Below are positions 1 to 8,526 of a stretch of DNA of 64,000 nucleotides, in pieces. The stretch is from Gammaproteobacteria bacterium. GTDB taxonomy: Bacteria; Pseudomonadota; Gammaproteobacteria; GCA-001735895. Each line of letters starts with the position of its first letter. The stretch's first letter is position 1. Under the pieces are notes generated by a model. It was not told where the DNA came from. It did not search any database and worked only from the letters and a program-made list of their open reading frames with translations. The stretch is from NCBI GenBank assembly GCA_024638385.1, contig JAHEKJ010000002.1:22185-86184 (forward strand). The letters run 5' to 3'. The translations under genes were made by a program, and so were the position numbers.

Positions 1-1
1 T

Positions 2-133
2 GATTCGGTCAACGATATTCGTCTGCGCATCAAGCTCGAGAGTGAAACCGCGCGCAAGACCGGTATCACCGACGACCACCGCGATTTCGAGCTCGAAGAG
101 TCCGAGGACGAGACCGCGAGCGGGATGATCTGA
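2..133 (+). CDS. pilU: PilT/PilU-family retraction ATPase, C-terminal end only
   Basis: The window opens inside a reading frame that ends with TGA at 131-133 and gives 43 residues, beginning DSVNDIRLRIKLESET. This matches the tail of PilU-type proteins, where an 'AYADSPNDLRL-IKLGSE' stretch follows the ATPase core; canonical PilT ends differently. PilU is a cytoplasmic hexameric ATPase that helps PilT retract type IV pili. The stop lies 9 bp before the next PilU-like gene, so the two are probably co-transcribed. The catalytic core is outside the window, so the PilU rather than PilT call rests only on the tail. Confidence 0.6.
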   Translation, partial: DSVNDIRLRIKLESETARKTGITDDHRDFELEESEDETASGMI

Positions 134-142
134 CGAGGTTTC

Positions 143-1306
143 ATGATGTCGCGCGAACCCACCACCAAGCTGCTCGAGCCCTACCTCAAGGTCATGGTCG
201 AAAAACAGGCCTCGGACCTGTATTTCGTCACCGGCGCGGCGCCCAATATGAAGACCCAGGGTCATACTTCGGCGATCGCCAAGAACCCGTTCCAGACCGG
301 GCAGGTGCAAAAGCTCGCCTACAGCCTGCTGACCGACGAACAGGTGCGCGACTTCGAGATCAATCGCGAACTCAACCTCGGCTTCACGCTGCACGATGTC
401 GGCCGCTTCCGCGTCAACATCTTCATCCAGCGCTCCGAGGTGTCGATGGTCATCCGCTACATCAAGTGGGACATCCCGACCATCGACCAGCTCGGCCTGC
501 CGCAGGTGCTCAAGGAAATCGTTATGAACCAGACCGGCCTGGTGCTGGTCGTCGGCTCGACCGGTTCGGGTAAATCGACGACGCTGGCGTCGATGCTCGA
601 TCACCGCAACAAGTCGGCAGGCGGGCATATCCTGACGATCGAGGATCCGATCGAATTCGTCTTTCGTCACAGCAAGTCGATTATTTCGCAACGCGAGGTC
701 GGCATCGACACGCTGTCTTACGAAAACGCCCTGCGCGAGGCCCTGCGCGAGGCGCCCGAGGTCATCATGATCGGCGAGGCGCGCGACTCGGAGACGATGA
801 AGGCCGCGATCAATTTCGCCGACACCGGCCACCTCTGCCTGACCACGCTGCACGCGGTCAACTCCAACCAGGCGATGGACCGGATCATGAACATGTTCCC
901 GACCGACATGCGCGAGCAGTTGCTGATGGACTTGTCGCTGAACCTCAAGGGCGTGATCTCGCAGCGCCTGGTGCCGGGGATGCAAGGCAAGCTCGCCTGC
1001 GCGGTCGAGATCCTGATGAACACGCCGTACATTTCCGAGCTGCTGCGCGAAGGCAACTTCAACGAGATAAAGGAAATCATGGAGAAGGGTGACCAGGCCG
1101 GCATGCAGACCTTCGACCAGTCGCTCTACGATCTCTACAAGGACGACAAGATCACGATCAAGTCGGCGCTCGCCTATGCCGACTCGAGCACCAATCTCGA
1201 GTGGAAGATCAACTTCGGCGGCGAGCAGCGCGAGCGGGACACGCGCCACAATCTGAACCAGCAGGGCGATCTCCAGGAGCTGACCCTGCCGTCCGAAGAA
1301 GACTGA
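143..1306 (+). CDS. pilU: PilU-like type IV pilus retraction ATPase (second paralog)
   Basis: A 387-residue secretion-type ATPase of the PilT/PilU family, which powers pilus retraction from the cytoplasmic side of the inner membrane. Visible motifs are Walker A GSTGSGKST with Lys144, an Asp box around ITIEDPIEF, Walker B EVIMIGEARD near residues 206-214, and a His box TGHLCLTTLHA. The N-terminus (SDLYFVTGAAPNMK) and the long acidic tail after the ATPase core resemble PilU more than PilT. It starts 9 bp after another PilU-type gene, so the pair is a tandem of paralogs. The first codons are ATG ATG; either could be used. The convergent pyrC' gene ends 20 bp downstream. Confidence 0.85.
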   Translation: MMSREPTTKLLEPYLKVMVEKQASDLYFVTGAAPNMKTQGHTSAIAKNPFQTGQVQKLAYSLLTDEQVRDFEINRELNLGFTLHDVGRFRVNIFIQRSEVSMVIRYIKWDIPTIDQLGLPQVLKEIVMNQTGLVLVVGSTGSGKSTTLASMLDHRNKSAGGHILTIEDPIEFVFRHSKSIISQREVGIDTLSYENALREALREAPEVIMIGEARDSETMKAAINFADTGHLCLTTLHAVNSNQAMDRIMNMFPTDMREQLLMDLSLNLKGVISQRLVPGMQGKLACAVEILMNTPYISELLREGNFNEIKEIMEKGDQAGMQTFDQSLYDLYKDDKITIKSALAYADSSTNLEWKINFGGEQRERDTRHNLNQQGDLQELTLPSEED

Positions 1307-1326
1307 TTAGCAGGTACGCTGTCCCC

Positions 1327-2607
1327 CTAATTCGTCGCATAGACGATTTCGCCGCCGATGATGGTGTGCGTGACGCGGCCGCTGAAGTCCCAGCCGTCGA
1401 AGGCCGTGTTCTTGCCCTTGGATATCAATTCGGTGGCGCGGCAAACCCAGTGCGCCTCGGGATCGAAGACGGCGAGGTCGGCCGGTTGACCCGGCTGCAG
1501 TCGGCCACCCGGCACGCCCAGGATCATCGCCGGGTTCAGCGTCAGGCGTCGCACCAGTTCCGGTAACGCCAGCACCTTTTCCTCGACCAGCTGCAAGGCC
1601 AGCGGCAGCAACGTCTCGAGGCCGCTGACGCCGGGTTCGGCCGATGGGAACGGCCGCAGCTTGGCGTCGACTTCGTGCGGCTGGTGGTCCGAGCACAGGC
1701 AGTCGATCGTGCCGTCGGCGACGCCGGCGCGCAACGCGTCGCGGTCGCGCAGGCTGCGCAGCGGCGGGATCACGAACTTGTTGCTGTCGAATTCGCCGAT
1801 ATCGTGATCGGTCAGGAACAGCTGGTGAATCGCGCAATCGGCGGTGACCGGCAAGCCCTTTTCCTTGGCCTGGCGGATCATGTCGACCGAACGCGCGCAG
1901 GACAGCTGGCCGAAATGCGTGCGCACGCCGGTTTGCACGACCAGTTCGAGGTCCTTCGCCAGCGCCGCGGTTTCGGCGGCTTCCGGAATCGCCGGCAGGC
2001 CGAGCCGAGTCGAGATCGCGCCCTCGTGGGCACAGCCGTTGCCGAGCAGATCGTGATCGAGCGGCTGGATGATGACCAGCGCGCCGAGCCCCGCGGCGTA
2101 ATCCATCGCGCGCCGCTGCACGAGGTTGTTGACGATCGGATGCTGCGCGTTGCTGAACGCGATGCAGCCGTCGACCAGCAGGCTCGCCATGTTGCTGAGC
2201 TGCTCGCCGCCGAGGCCGCGCGTCAGCGCGCCGATCGGGTAGACATGCGCGCGGTGACCGAACATTTCGTTGCGGTGGTGGATCAGCTCGACCGTCGCCG
2301 AGTTGTCGATCGGCGGCAGCGTGTCGGGCGGCACGACCAGCGTCGTGATGCCGCTCTTGACCGCGGCCCCGGTCTCGCTCTCGATGTTGGCTTTTTCCGG
2401 CTGGCCCGGATCGCGCAGCCGCGCCTGGCAATCGACCACCCCGGGCAAGACCCAGCGGCCCGCCGCGTCGACGACCTCGGCGGCGTCGAAACCGTCCGGC
2501 TCGCTGCCGATCGCGACGATCTTGCCGTCGGCGACGAACACGTCGGCCTCGCGGGTCTCGCTCGCCGCCGGGTCGATCAGCAGGCCGCCGCGAATGACCC
2601 GCTTCAC
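1327..2607 (-). CDS. pyrX: Dihydroorotase-like non-catalytic subunit of aspartate carbamoyltransferase
   Basis: A 426-residue protein of the amidohydrolase (class I dihydroorotase) fold. The zinc-binding His-x-His of active dihydroorotases (LHVHLR-type motif) is replaced here: residues 60-64 read CQARL, with Gln61 and Arg63 in the His positions. The late Asp motif SDHQPHE is kept. The usual NTNPP loop is altered to DTLPP. This pattern is that of PyrC'/PyrX pseudo-dihydroorotases, which do not catalyse the reaction but form a dodecamer with PyrB in Pseudomonas-type ATCase. It overlaps the pyrB stop by 4 bp (ATGA), consistent with translational coupling and a shared complex. A true dihydroorotase must be encoded elsewhere. 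Loss of activity is inferred from missing ligands. Confidence 0.88.
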   Translation of the reverse strand: MKRVIRGGLLIDPAASETREADVFVADGKIVAIGSEPDGFDAAEVVDAAGRWVLPGVVDCQARLRDPGQPEKANIESETGAAVKSGITTLVVPPDTLPPIDNSATVELIHHRNEMFGHRAHVYPIGALTRGLGGEQLSNMASLLVDGCIAFSNAQHPIVNNLVQRRAMDYAAGLGALVIIQPLDHDLLGNGCAHEGAISTRLGLPAIPEAAETAALAKDLELVVQTGVRTHFGQLSCARSVDMIRQAKEKGLPVTADCAIHQLFLTDHDIGEFDSNKFVIPPLRSLRDRDALRAGVADGTIDCLCSDHQPHEVDAKLRPFPSAEPGVSGLETLLPLALQLVEEKVLALPELVRRLTLNPAMILGVPGGRLQPGQPADLAVFDPEAHWVCRATELISKGKNTAFDGWDFSGRVTHTIIGGEIVYATN

Positions 2608-3581
2608 GCGTCGCCCCCGGCCTGCAGGCCCGACTGGCCGACGATCATCGACATCACCGCCATGCGCACCGAGATGCCGAAACTGACTTGTTGCAGGATC
2701 ACCGACTGGCTGCCGTCCATGACGCTGGATTCGATTTCGACGCCGCGGTTGGCCGGTCCGGGATGCATGACGATGGCTTCCGGGTGGGCGCGGCGCAGGC
2801 GTTCCTGCGACAGGCCGTACTTGCGGAAATACTCCTTCTCGCTCGGCAGCAGCGCGCCGCGCATGCGTTCCTTTTGCAGGCGCAGCATGATGACGACGTC
2901 GACGTCGTCGAGGCCGCGCTCGAGATCCTCGAATACCTGCACGCCGAGCGTTTCGGCGTCGACCGGCATCAGGGTGCGCGGCGCGATCACGCGAATCTCG
3001 GCGGTGCCCAGCAGGTTGAGCGCGTGAATCTGCGAACGCGCGACCCGCGAGTGCAGGATGTCGCCGACGATCGCGACCTTCAGGCGCGCGAAGTCCTGCT
3101 TGTAATGGCGAATCGTGTACATGTCGAGCATCGCCTGCGTCGGGTGTTCGTGCTGGCCGTCGCCGGCATTGAGCACCGATACCCCGGGGCGCACGTGCTG
3201 GGCGAAGAAATGCGCGCTGCCGCTGTCCTGGTGACGAATCACGAACATGTCGATCTGCATCGCCTCGAGGTTGCGCAGCGTGTCGAGCAGCGACTCGCCC
3301 TTGGCCGTGGCCGAGAAATCGACGTTGAGGCTCAGGATGTCGGCCGACAGGCGCTGCTCGGCGAGCTCGAAGGTCGAGCGCGTGCGCGTGCTGGCCTCGA
3401 AAAACAGGTTGGCGACGGTCTTGCCGCGCAGGATCGGCACCTTCTTGATCGTGCGATCGGTGACCGACATGAACGATTCGGCGGTATCGAGAATCTCGGT
3501 CAACAGCGCCCGGTTCAGGCCTTCGATGCTGAGAAAGTGCCTGAGCTTGCCATGGTCGAGCTGCAGGTCAGCGCTCGCCAT
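2604..3581 (-). CDS. pyrB: Aspartate carbamoyltransferase catalytic subunit
   Basis: A 325-residue ATCase that joins carbamoyl phosphate and L-aspartate to N-carbamoyl-aspartate, the committed step of pyrimidine synthesis. The carbamoyl-phosphate motif [11 protein letters not shown], the HxxQ region [16 protein letters not shown] and the later [11 protein letters not shown] motif are all present, and the length is normal. The start overlaps the end of pyrR by 14 bp, and the stop overlaps pyrC' by 4 bp, so pyrR-pyrB-pyrC' form one tight operon. The N-terminus is slightly extended relative to E. coli, typical of the PyrB class that binds a pseudo-dihydroorotase. No pyrI regulatory subunit is seen nearby. 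Confidence 0.95.
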   Translation of the reverse strand: MASADLQLDHGKLRHFLSIEGLNRALLTEILDTAESFMSVTDRTIKKVPILRGKTVANLFFEASTRTRSTFELAEQRLSADILSLNVDFSATAKGESLLDTLRNLEAMQIDMFVIRHQDSGSAHFFAQHVRPGVSVLNAGDGQHEHPTQAMLDMYTIRHYKQDFARLKVAIVGDILHSRVARSQIHALNLLGTAEIRVIAPRTLMPVDAETLGVQVFEDLERGLDDVDVVIMLRLQKERMRGALLPSEKEYFRKYGLSQERLRRAHPEAIVMHPGPANRGVEIESSVMDGSQSVILQQVSFGISVRMAVMSMIVGQSGLQAGGDA

Positions 3582-4080
3582 CGGGCTTTAAGGTTTTGAT
3601 CACGAGGCGCAGGTCGTCCGGCCCCTCGAGCTTGATGTGGCTGCCAGGCTCGAGCTCGAGCCGCGCGCCGACGAAGTCGGGCTGCACCGGGATCTCGCGT
3701 TCGCCGCGGTCGATCAGCGCCGCGAACAGGATTCGCTGCGGCCGGCCGTAGTCGAACAACGCGTTCATCGCCGCGCGCACCGTGCGCCCCGAGTGCACGA
3801 CGTCGTCGACCAGGACGACGCTGCGGTCGTCGATATCGATCGGCAGAACCGACGGTTTGACGGTCGGGTGCAGGCCGATTCGGGTGAAATCGTCGCGGTA
3901 GAACGAGATATTCAGACGGCCGAGTTCGGTATCGGGGCGGATGACGCGGTGCAGGCGTTCGGCGATCCAGACGCCGCCGGTTTCGATACCGACGATGAGC
4001 GGTTGGGGCGAGGAGGAAAAATGGGGAGTCAGTGCCTGGGTCAGCTTGTCGATCAGCGAATCAACCGAGGGTAGGGACAC
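3568..4080 (-). CDS. pyrR: PyrR-type uracil phosphoribosyltransferase / pyr regulator
   Basis: A 170-residue phosphoribosyltransferase. The PRPP loop [17 protein letters not shown] and the [13 protein letters not shown] loop are diagnostic of the PyrR family, whose members have UPRTase activity and in some bacteria bind pyr mRNA. I chose GTG at 4078-4080 as the start: GGAG lies 5 bp upstream and the product then has family length. The longer open frame reaching 4545 runs into repeat DNA and ruvX antisense and is rejected. It is first in the pyrR-pyrB-pyrC' operon, behind an extended -10 promoter. The leader is only about 20 nt, too short for a Bacillus-style attenuator, so regulation here may be different. 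Confidence 0.9.
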   Translation of the reverse strand: MSLPSVDSLIDKLTQALTPHFSSSPQPLIVGIETGGVWIAERLHRVIRPDTELGRLNISFYRDDFTRIGLHPTVKPSVLPIDIDDRSVVLVDDVVHSGRTVRAAMNALFDYGRPQRILFAALIDRGEREIPVQPDFVGARLELEPGSHIKLEGPDDLRLVIKTLKPDGER

Positions 4081-4108
4081 ATGCGCTCCGCGGGCCAGTT
4101 GGGGACGC

Positions 4109-4117
4109 TTTATAGCA
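4109..4117 (-). promoter_or_regulatory. Extended -10 promoter element for pyrR operon
   Basis: On the minus strand the sequence TGCTATAAA forms an extended -10 (TGn plus TATAAA) about 30 bp before the GTG of pyrR. No good -35 is visible at 16-18 bp, which is typical of extended -10 promoters. Inferred from sequence only. Confidence 0.45.
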
Positions 4118-4177
4118 CAATTCCCCCGCGAAAACAGTAACCAGAACGCCGCTCTCGACGAGCATCGGGATCTGCAG

Positions 4178-4264
4178 GTCATTGCGAGGAGGCGCAGCCG
4201 ACGAAGCAATCTCGGGGAAATTGCCCGATCCCGGAAGACTGTTCCGCTATGCCCGCGGTGACGC
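4178..4264. repeat. Dispersed GTCATTGCGAGG palindromic repeat, copy A (degenerate)
   Basis: Starts GTCATTGCGAGGAGGCGCAG and continues into a GAAGCAATCTC core. The same head occurs at 17747 and 27604. The right end is decayed (GTGACG only), so the terminal inverted repeat is incomplete. It lies between ruvX and the pyrR promoter. Confidence 0.7.
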
Positions 4265-4280
4265 GGTGAATGCCCGCCAA

Positions 4281-4694
4281 TCAGGTATTCGCCTGCTCGT
4301 GGAGCCAGGTTTCGGTGATCAGCATCGCCGCGAGGCTGTCGATCTCGGGCTTGGATTTCTTGTCCGCGCGCTCGAGCGCGAGCTGCCAGGCTTCGCGCGT
4401 CGTCAGGCGTTCGTCGATCAGTTCGCTCGGAATGCCGAAGCGGCCCTCGAGCTGACGGCCAAAGCGCTCGGCGCGCGCGGTCATCGCCTGGCGCTCGCCG
4501 GCCAGGTTCAGCGGCAAGCCGACGACGATGCGCTGGGGACGCCACTCGGCGAGCAGCGCTTCGATCCGCCGCCAGTCACCGCGGCGGACCGCCGACAGCG
4601 GGCGCGCCTGCCCGGTCAGGGTTTGCCCGACCGCGACGCCGATCCAGTGGTTGCCGAAATCGAAACCGATGACGGTCTCGACCGGTTCAGGCAT
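4281..4694 (-). CDS. ruvX: RuvX/YqgF family Holliday junction resolvase-like protein
   Basis: A 137-residue RNase H-fold protein. The N-terminal Asp motif IGFDFGNHWIGVAV, the GLPLNLAGE segment and the DERLTTREA motif are the conserved RuvX/YqgF signatures. Family members act on Holliday junctions and in 16S rRNA 5'-end maturation; which applies here cannot be told. Its start overlaps the end of yqgE by 8 bp, and the yqgE-ruvX pairing is a conserved proteobacterial arrangement. Confidence 0.93.
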   Translation of the reverse strand: MPEPVETVIGFDFGNHWIGVAVGQTLTGQARPLSAVRRGDWRRIEALLAEWRPQRIVVGLPLNLAGERQAMTARAERFGRQLEGRFGIPSELIDERLTTREAWQLALERADKKSKPEIDSLAAMLITETWLHEQANT

Positions 4695-5256
4695 TCCCGC
4701 TCACGGGCGAGAGCGAATTGATGTCGAAGCCGAGCGAATCGAAGGCGACCTGCCACTTGTCCTCGGGCCTCTCGTGGAACAGCAGGTCGGCGCTCGAAGC
4801 CGAGGTCAGCCACGAGTTTTGCTGCAGTTCGGATTCGAGCTGGCCCGAGGCCCAGCCGGAAAAACCGAGGATGACAAGATAGTCGTCGGGTCCGTGGCCG
4901 TCGGCGATCGCCTGCAGGATATCGAGCGAACTGGTCAGGTGGATCCCCGACGCGATCTCGACGCTGTTTTGCCAGCCACCGGCGCCGCCGCTGTGCAACA
5001 CGAAACCCTGCTCGAGCTGCACCGGGCCGCCGATGTAAACCGGCTGATCGAGAATTTCCTCGTCGTCGCAGCGGATATCGAGTTGCTTGAAAATGTCGCC
5101 GAGCACCTGCGAGGTTTCGCGGTTGACGACCAGGCCCATGCTGCCCTGTTCGCTGTGCTCGCACATGTAGATCAGGCTGGAGGCAAAAATCGGGTCCTTG
5201 ATCGCCGGCGTGGCAATCAGGCACTTGTCGACGAGGCTGGCCGTGGATTCGCTCAT
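4687..5256 (-). CDS. yqgE: YqgE/AlgH family protein (UPF0301)
   Basis: A 189-residue soluble protein of the YqgE/AlgH family. Recognisable are LIATPAIKDPIFASSLIYMCEH near the N-terminus, GLVVNR, and the YIGGPVQLEQGFVLHS segment. The biochemical role is unsettled; AlgH was named for an effect on alginate regulation in Pseudomonas. It sits between the tonB-like gene and ruvX, overlapping ruvX by 8 bp. The same order gshB-tonB-yqgE-ruvX-pyrR is found in Pseudomonas. Confidence 0.92.
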   Translation of the reverse strand: MSESTASLVDKCLIATPAIKDPIFASSLIYMCEHSEQGSMGLVVNRETSQVLGDIFKQLDIRCDDEEILDQPVYIGGPVQLEQGFVLHSGGAGGWQNSVEIASGIHLTSSLDILQAIADGHGPDDYLVILGFSGWASGQLESELQQNSWLTSASSADLLFHERPEDKWQVAFDSLGFDINSLSPVSGNA

Positions 5257-5266
5257 GGCTTCGTCG

Positions 5267-6157
5267 TTAGCTTACTCCGCTTTTGGTCGCAAAGCGATTG
5301 CTTTTGAAGTCCCAGGTCCGGATGATGACGATCTGATCGGCGCGTTCCTTCAGTTCTTCGGGAAACGGCGCGAAGGGCTGTGCCAGGCGCAGAATTCGCT
5401 TGGCGGCCTCGTCGAGCACGCTTTGTCCCGATGAACTGGTGATCTCCATTTCCAATACCTCGCCGGCCGCGTTCAACCAGACGCTCATGCGCAGGCGGCC
5501 GTCGAGGTTTTTGATTCGCGCTTCGTGCGGATAGTTCAAATTGCCGGTGTGCTCGACTCTTTGCACCCACGATGCCAGGTAGCTGGCCTCGATCGCCTTG
5601 CGCGTACTCGCGGTCAGCGTGATGGTTTTCGGCCGCTTGGCATAGTCGATCGTCATTTGCCGGATCTCGGCCTGTAGCCGCGCGATCTTGCTTTCGCGCT
5701 GCTCGAATTCGTTGGCATCGCGCGCCGCCGAATCGTCGCTGCGGCGTTGCTCGCGTCGCGCGATGCGTTCGTCGGCCTCGCTTTGCGTCAGAAAGTAGAG
5801 CTGGCTCAACCTGAGCTGCTGTTTTTGCATCTCGATCCGGTCCTGGTCCGACAGGCCCTGCTGCTCGACCGGTGTCGGCGACGAGACCGGCGCGCCGGGA
5901 CGGGCCCTGGCGTCGGCCTGACCGCCGCCGGCCTGGTCGAGCTGGGCGAGATAATCCGGGTTCTCGACAGTATCGAAACTTTGCGCGTTGGCGAGAATGA
6001 TCTCGAGACTCGGCAGGGCCTCGGCGGAGGCGTCGTCGCTCGGGCGAAAACCGACGCCGAGCACGACGATCGCATGCAGCATCAGCGCGAGAAACAGCGT
6101 GAAGCCAAGGCGATCGCTCGCAGTGATTCGGGGTCTGGGTGCGGGAGTCGGAGCCAT
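5267..6157 (-). CDS. tonB: TonB-family energy transducer
   Basis: A 296-residue protein with a short cytoplasmic N-terminus, one membrane helix at about residues 18-37 (FTLFLALMLHAIVVLGVGF), a long polar charged linker rich in Asp, Gln and Arg rather than Pro, and a C-terminal TonB domain (about 195-285) containing YPHEARIKNLDGRLRMSVWL. Such proteins carry proton-motive energy from ExbB/ExbD to outer-membrane receptors. No exbB or exbD lies nearby. The position between gshB and yqgE corresponds to tonB3 of Pseudomonas aeruginosa, which affects twitching motility; a pilus role here is by analogy. The linker has coiled-coil character (residues about 95-170). Confidence 0.85.
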   Translation of the reverse strand: MAPTPAPRPRITASDRLGFTLFLALMLHAIVVLGVGFRPSDDASAEALPSLEIILANAQSFDTVENPDYLAQLDQAGGGQADARARPGAPVSSPTPVEQQGLSDQDRIEMQKQQLRLSQLYFLTQSEADERIARREQRRSDDSAARDANEFEQRESKIARLQAEIRQMTIDYAKRPKTITLTASTRKAIEASYLASWVQRVEHTGNLNYPHEARIKNLDGRLRMSVWLNAAGEVLEMEITSSSGQSVLDEAAKRILRLAQPFAPFPEELKERADQIVIIRTWDFKSNRFATKSGVS

Positions 6158-6403
6158 GTCAGCGCGATTGTGCCAAGAACGATTCTAGATAACCAGAAAA
6201 TCTTGTTGAATTATTTGACAATTTTAGTCGGCCATGGCGTAAAAATCCGGACTTTTTCGACGCTCGCCACGCGCCGCGTGATTGCGCGCGATGCGCCGAC
6301 GACGAGCGGGTCGTCTACCCCCAAGGATAGTGCCAAATCGCGTGTTTTGCCGGATCCGTCGTGCATCGGTGCCGTCGGCGCGCAACCGCCAGCAACGGCG
6401 GGT

Positions 6404-7369
6404 TCAGGACGAAGCCTGGTCGAGACGCTGCTCGATGCAGGTAAACAGGTCGGCGCCGATGTTGAGATCGAAATCGCGGTCGAGTTCGCGAATGCAGGTC
6501 GGGCTGGTGACATTGATCTCGGTAATGTAGTCGCCGATGACGTCGAGACCGACGAACAGCAGGCCGCGCGCGCGCAGCTCCGGCCCGACCTGCTCGCACA
6601 GCCAGTGATCGCGCTCGGACAGCGGCTGGCCGCGCGTGCTCGCGCCGGCGGCGATATTGCCGCGGTTCTCGCCCTCGGCCGGCAACCGCGCGAGGGCGTA
6701 GGGCACGGCCTCGCCGTCGATCAGCAGAATGCGCTTGTCACCCTCGCTGATCTCGGGGATGTAGCGCTGCACCATGGTCTGCGAACGGCCGTTTTGCGAA
6801 ACCGTTTCGATGATCGCGTTGGTGTTGCGGTCGCCCTGCTGCAGGCGGAAGATCGACTGTCCGCCCATGCCGTCGAGCGGCTTGATGATGACGTCGCGGT
6901 GCCTGGCCAGAAATGCCTTGAGTATCGATGCCTTGCGGCTGACGGTCGTCTCGACGCAGCACTGCGGAAAGACGCGGGTGAAGAGCTTTTCGTTGCAGTC
7001 GCGCAGGCTCGCGGGCTTGTTGACGACCAGCACGCCGGCTTCCTCGGCCTGCTCGAGCATATAGGTGCAGTAGATGTACTCGAGGTTGAACGGCGGATCC
7101 TTGCGCATCAGGATCACGTCGAGCTCGGCCAGCCGGCAGGTGCCGGAGTCGACGATATCGAACCAGTCGTCGTTGTCGTCGCGCAGCGAGAGCGTATGGT
7201 ACTGGCCGAAGGCGATGCCGTCTTCGAGGTAGATGTCGTCGAGCGTGAAATAAAACGGCGTCCAGCCCCGCCGCCCGGCCTCGAGCAGCATCGCGAAGGT
7301 CGAATCCTTCCACGGTTTGATCGATTCTATCGGGTCCATGACGACGCCGATTTTGCGCGGTTTTGGCAT
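6404..7369 (-). CDS. gshB: Glutathione synthetase
   Basis: A 321-residue ATP-grasp enzyme that ligates glycine to gamma-glutamylcysteine in the last step of glutathione synthesis. It starts MPKPRKIGVVMDPIESI, matching the family, and shows the ATP-grasp loop IIKPLDGMGGQSIF, the metal-site region RILLIDGEAVPYALAR and the final GLDVIGDYITEINVTSPT. Length is normal. It is divergent from pilG across a 307-bp spacer. The 246-bp gap to the tonB gene (6158-6403) holds no convincing ORF. Confidence 0.96.
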   Translation of the reverse strand: MPKPRKIGVVMDPIESIKPWKDSTFAMLLEAGRRGWTPFYFTLDDIYLEDGIAFGQYHTLSLRDDNDDWFDIVDSGTCRLAELDVILMRKDPPFNLEYIYCTYMLEQAEEAGVLVVNKPASLRDCNEKLFTRVFPQCCVETTVSRKASILKAFLARHRDVIIKPLDGMGGQSIFRLQQGDRNTNAIIETVSQNGRSQTMVQRYIPEISEGDKRILLIDGEAVPYALARLPAEGENRGNIAAGASTRGQPLSERDHWLCEQVGPELRARGLLFVGLDVIGDYITEINVTSPTCIRELDRDFDLNIGADLFTCIEQRLDQASS

Positions 7370-7676
7370 GCTGGATCGGAGGCTTGGCGCAGCGCTAGCG
7401 AAGATCGCCCGATTCTACTCAATTCGGGCCGCGGAAGCACAGCAAAATCAACGCTTTCGGCGGCCGGCGAGTGATCGAGATACGCCTTGTTAAACCGGCT
7501 TTTATGAACTACTTTTTAAACTTGTAGCGCGCAATATCGGGCCCATTCGACTTCGCGTAAAAGCGTAGAAACTACATTATGTAGTTTTATTAAATCTCTG
7601 GTTTTACTTGAAATAATTTATATACTTTGATGCAGATAACCCGGGGCAAACCCGTTCTCACTCGTTTGGGGGTCAC
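7370..7676. promoter_or_regulatory. Divergent gshB / pilG control region with AACTAC palindrome
   Basis: No gene is seen in this 307-bp spacer. A perfect interrupted palindrome AAACTACA-tta-TGTAGTTT lies at 7569-7587, and a further AACTAC half-site is at 7507-7512. A TATACT -10-like box for pilG is at 7621-7626, with no good -35. On the minus strand a TAGAAT box at 7412-7417 could serve gshB. The 3' half is clearly AT-rich. The palindrome has the look of a dimeric regulator operator placed about 35 bp upstream of the putative pilG -10. Confidence 0.45.
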
Positions 7677-8090
7677 GTGAACACCGAAACTCAGACCGTT
7701 GATGCCGCCGAAGTGTCGGCCAATCTCAACGTCAAGGTCATGGTCATCGACGACAGTAAAACCATCCGCCGCAGTGCGGAAACCTTGCTGAAAAAGGTCG
7801 GCTGCGAGGTCGTCACCGCAATCGACGGCTTCGAGGCGCTGGCCAAGATCACCGAACACAAGCCGGACATCATTTTCGTCGACATCATGATGCCGCGGCT
7901 CGATGGCTACCAGACCTGCGCGCTGATCAAGAACAATCAGACCTTCAAGGCGACGCCGGTCATCATGCTATCGAGCAAGGACAGTATCTTCGACCGCGCG
8001 CGCGGCCGGATCGTCGGTTCCGAGAAGTATCTGACCAAGCCCTTTTCCAAGGAAGACCTGATCAACGCAATTACGGCCCACGTCGGCTAG
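7677..8090 (+). CDS. pilG: Twitching motility response regulator PilG
   Basis: A 137-residue single-domain receiver protein. Acidic pair Asp25-Asp26, phospho-acceptor Asp69 in IIFVDIMMPRLDG, the conserved Ser in IMLSSKD and Lys in YLTKPFS are all present. An N-terminal tail of about 19 residues precedes the domain, as in PilG. PilG is phosphorylated by ChpA and promotes pilus extension in Pseudomonas. The start is GTG at 7677 with GGGGG five bases upstream. It is the first gene of pilGHIJ-chpA-chpC. Confidence 0.93.
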   Translation: MNTETQTVDAAEVSANLNVKVMVIDDSKTIRRSAETLLKKVGCEVVTAIDGFEALAKITEHKPDIIFVDIMMPRLDGYQTCALIKNNQTFKATPVIMLSSKDSIFDRARGRIVGSEKYLTKPFSKEDLINAITAHVG

Positions 8091-8126
8091 GCGAGGCGGA
8101 TCGAACTCAAATGAAGGTAGATTGAC

Positions 8127-8510
8127 ATGACGCACGTTTTGATCATCGACGACTCGCCGACCGAGGTGCATGTGTTCGAGCGCATGCTGCAGGCTAACGA
8201 TATCGAGGTTTCGGTCGCCATCAACGGCGAGGAAGGCATCGAGAAAGCCATCGAAATGAAGCCGGACTGTATCCTGATGGACGTGGTCATGCCGGGCAAG
8301 AACGGTTTTCAGGCAACCCGCGACCTGAGCCGCAATCCGGCCACCTCGGCGATTCCGGTCATCATCATAACGACCAAGGACCAGGAGACCGACAAGATCT
8401 GGGGCATGCGCCAGGGCGCCAAGGACTATATCGTCAAGCCGGCCGACGAGCGCGACCTGATCGACCGGATCAAGAAGGTGCTGGCGGCCAGCGGACCGCC
8501 CGAGGACTGA
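8127..8510 (+). CDS. pilH: Twitching motility response regulator PilH
   Basis: A 127-residue CheY-like receiver with acidic pair Asp8-Asp9, phospho-acceptor Asp52 in ILMDVVMPGKNG, IIIITTKDQ and the Lys of YIVKPADE. In Pseudomonas PilH opposes PilG in the Chp pathway, acting in retraction or as a phosphate sink. It follows pilG by 36 bp and precedes pilI by 16 bp. Confidence 0.93.
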   Translation: MTHVLIIDDSPTEVHVFERMLQANDIEVSVAINGEEGIEKAIEMKPDCILMDVVMPGKNGFQATRDLSRNPATSAIPVIIITTKDQETDKIWGMRQGAKDYIVKPADERDLIDRIKKVLAASGPPED

Positions 8511-8526
8511 GTCACGAGTCCCGCCG

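Noticed and set aside
4081..4545. N-terminal extension of pyrR
   Set aside because: Runs through a repeat and ruvX antisense; GTG at 4080 with GGAG gives family length.
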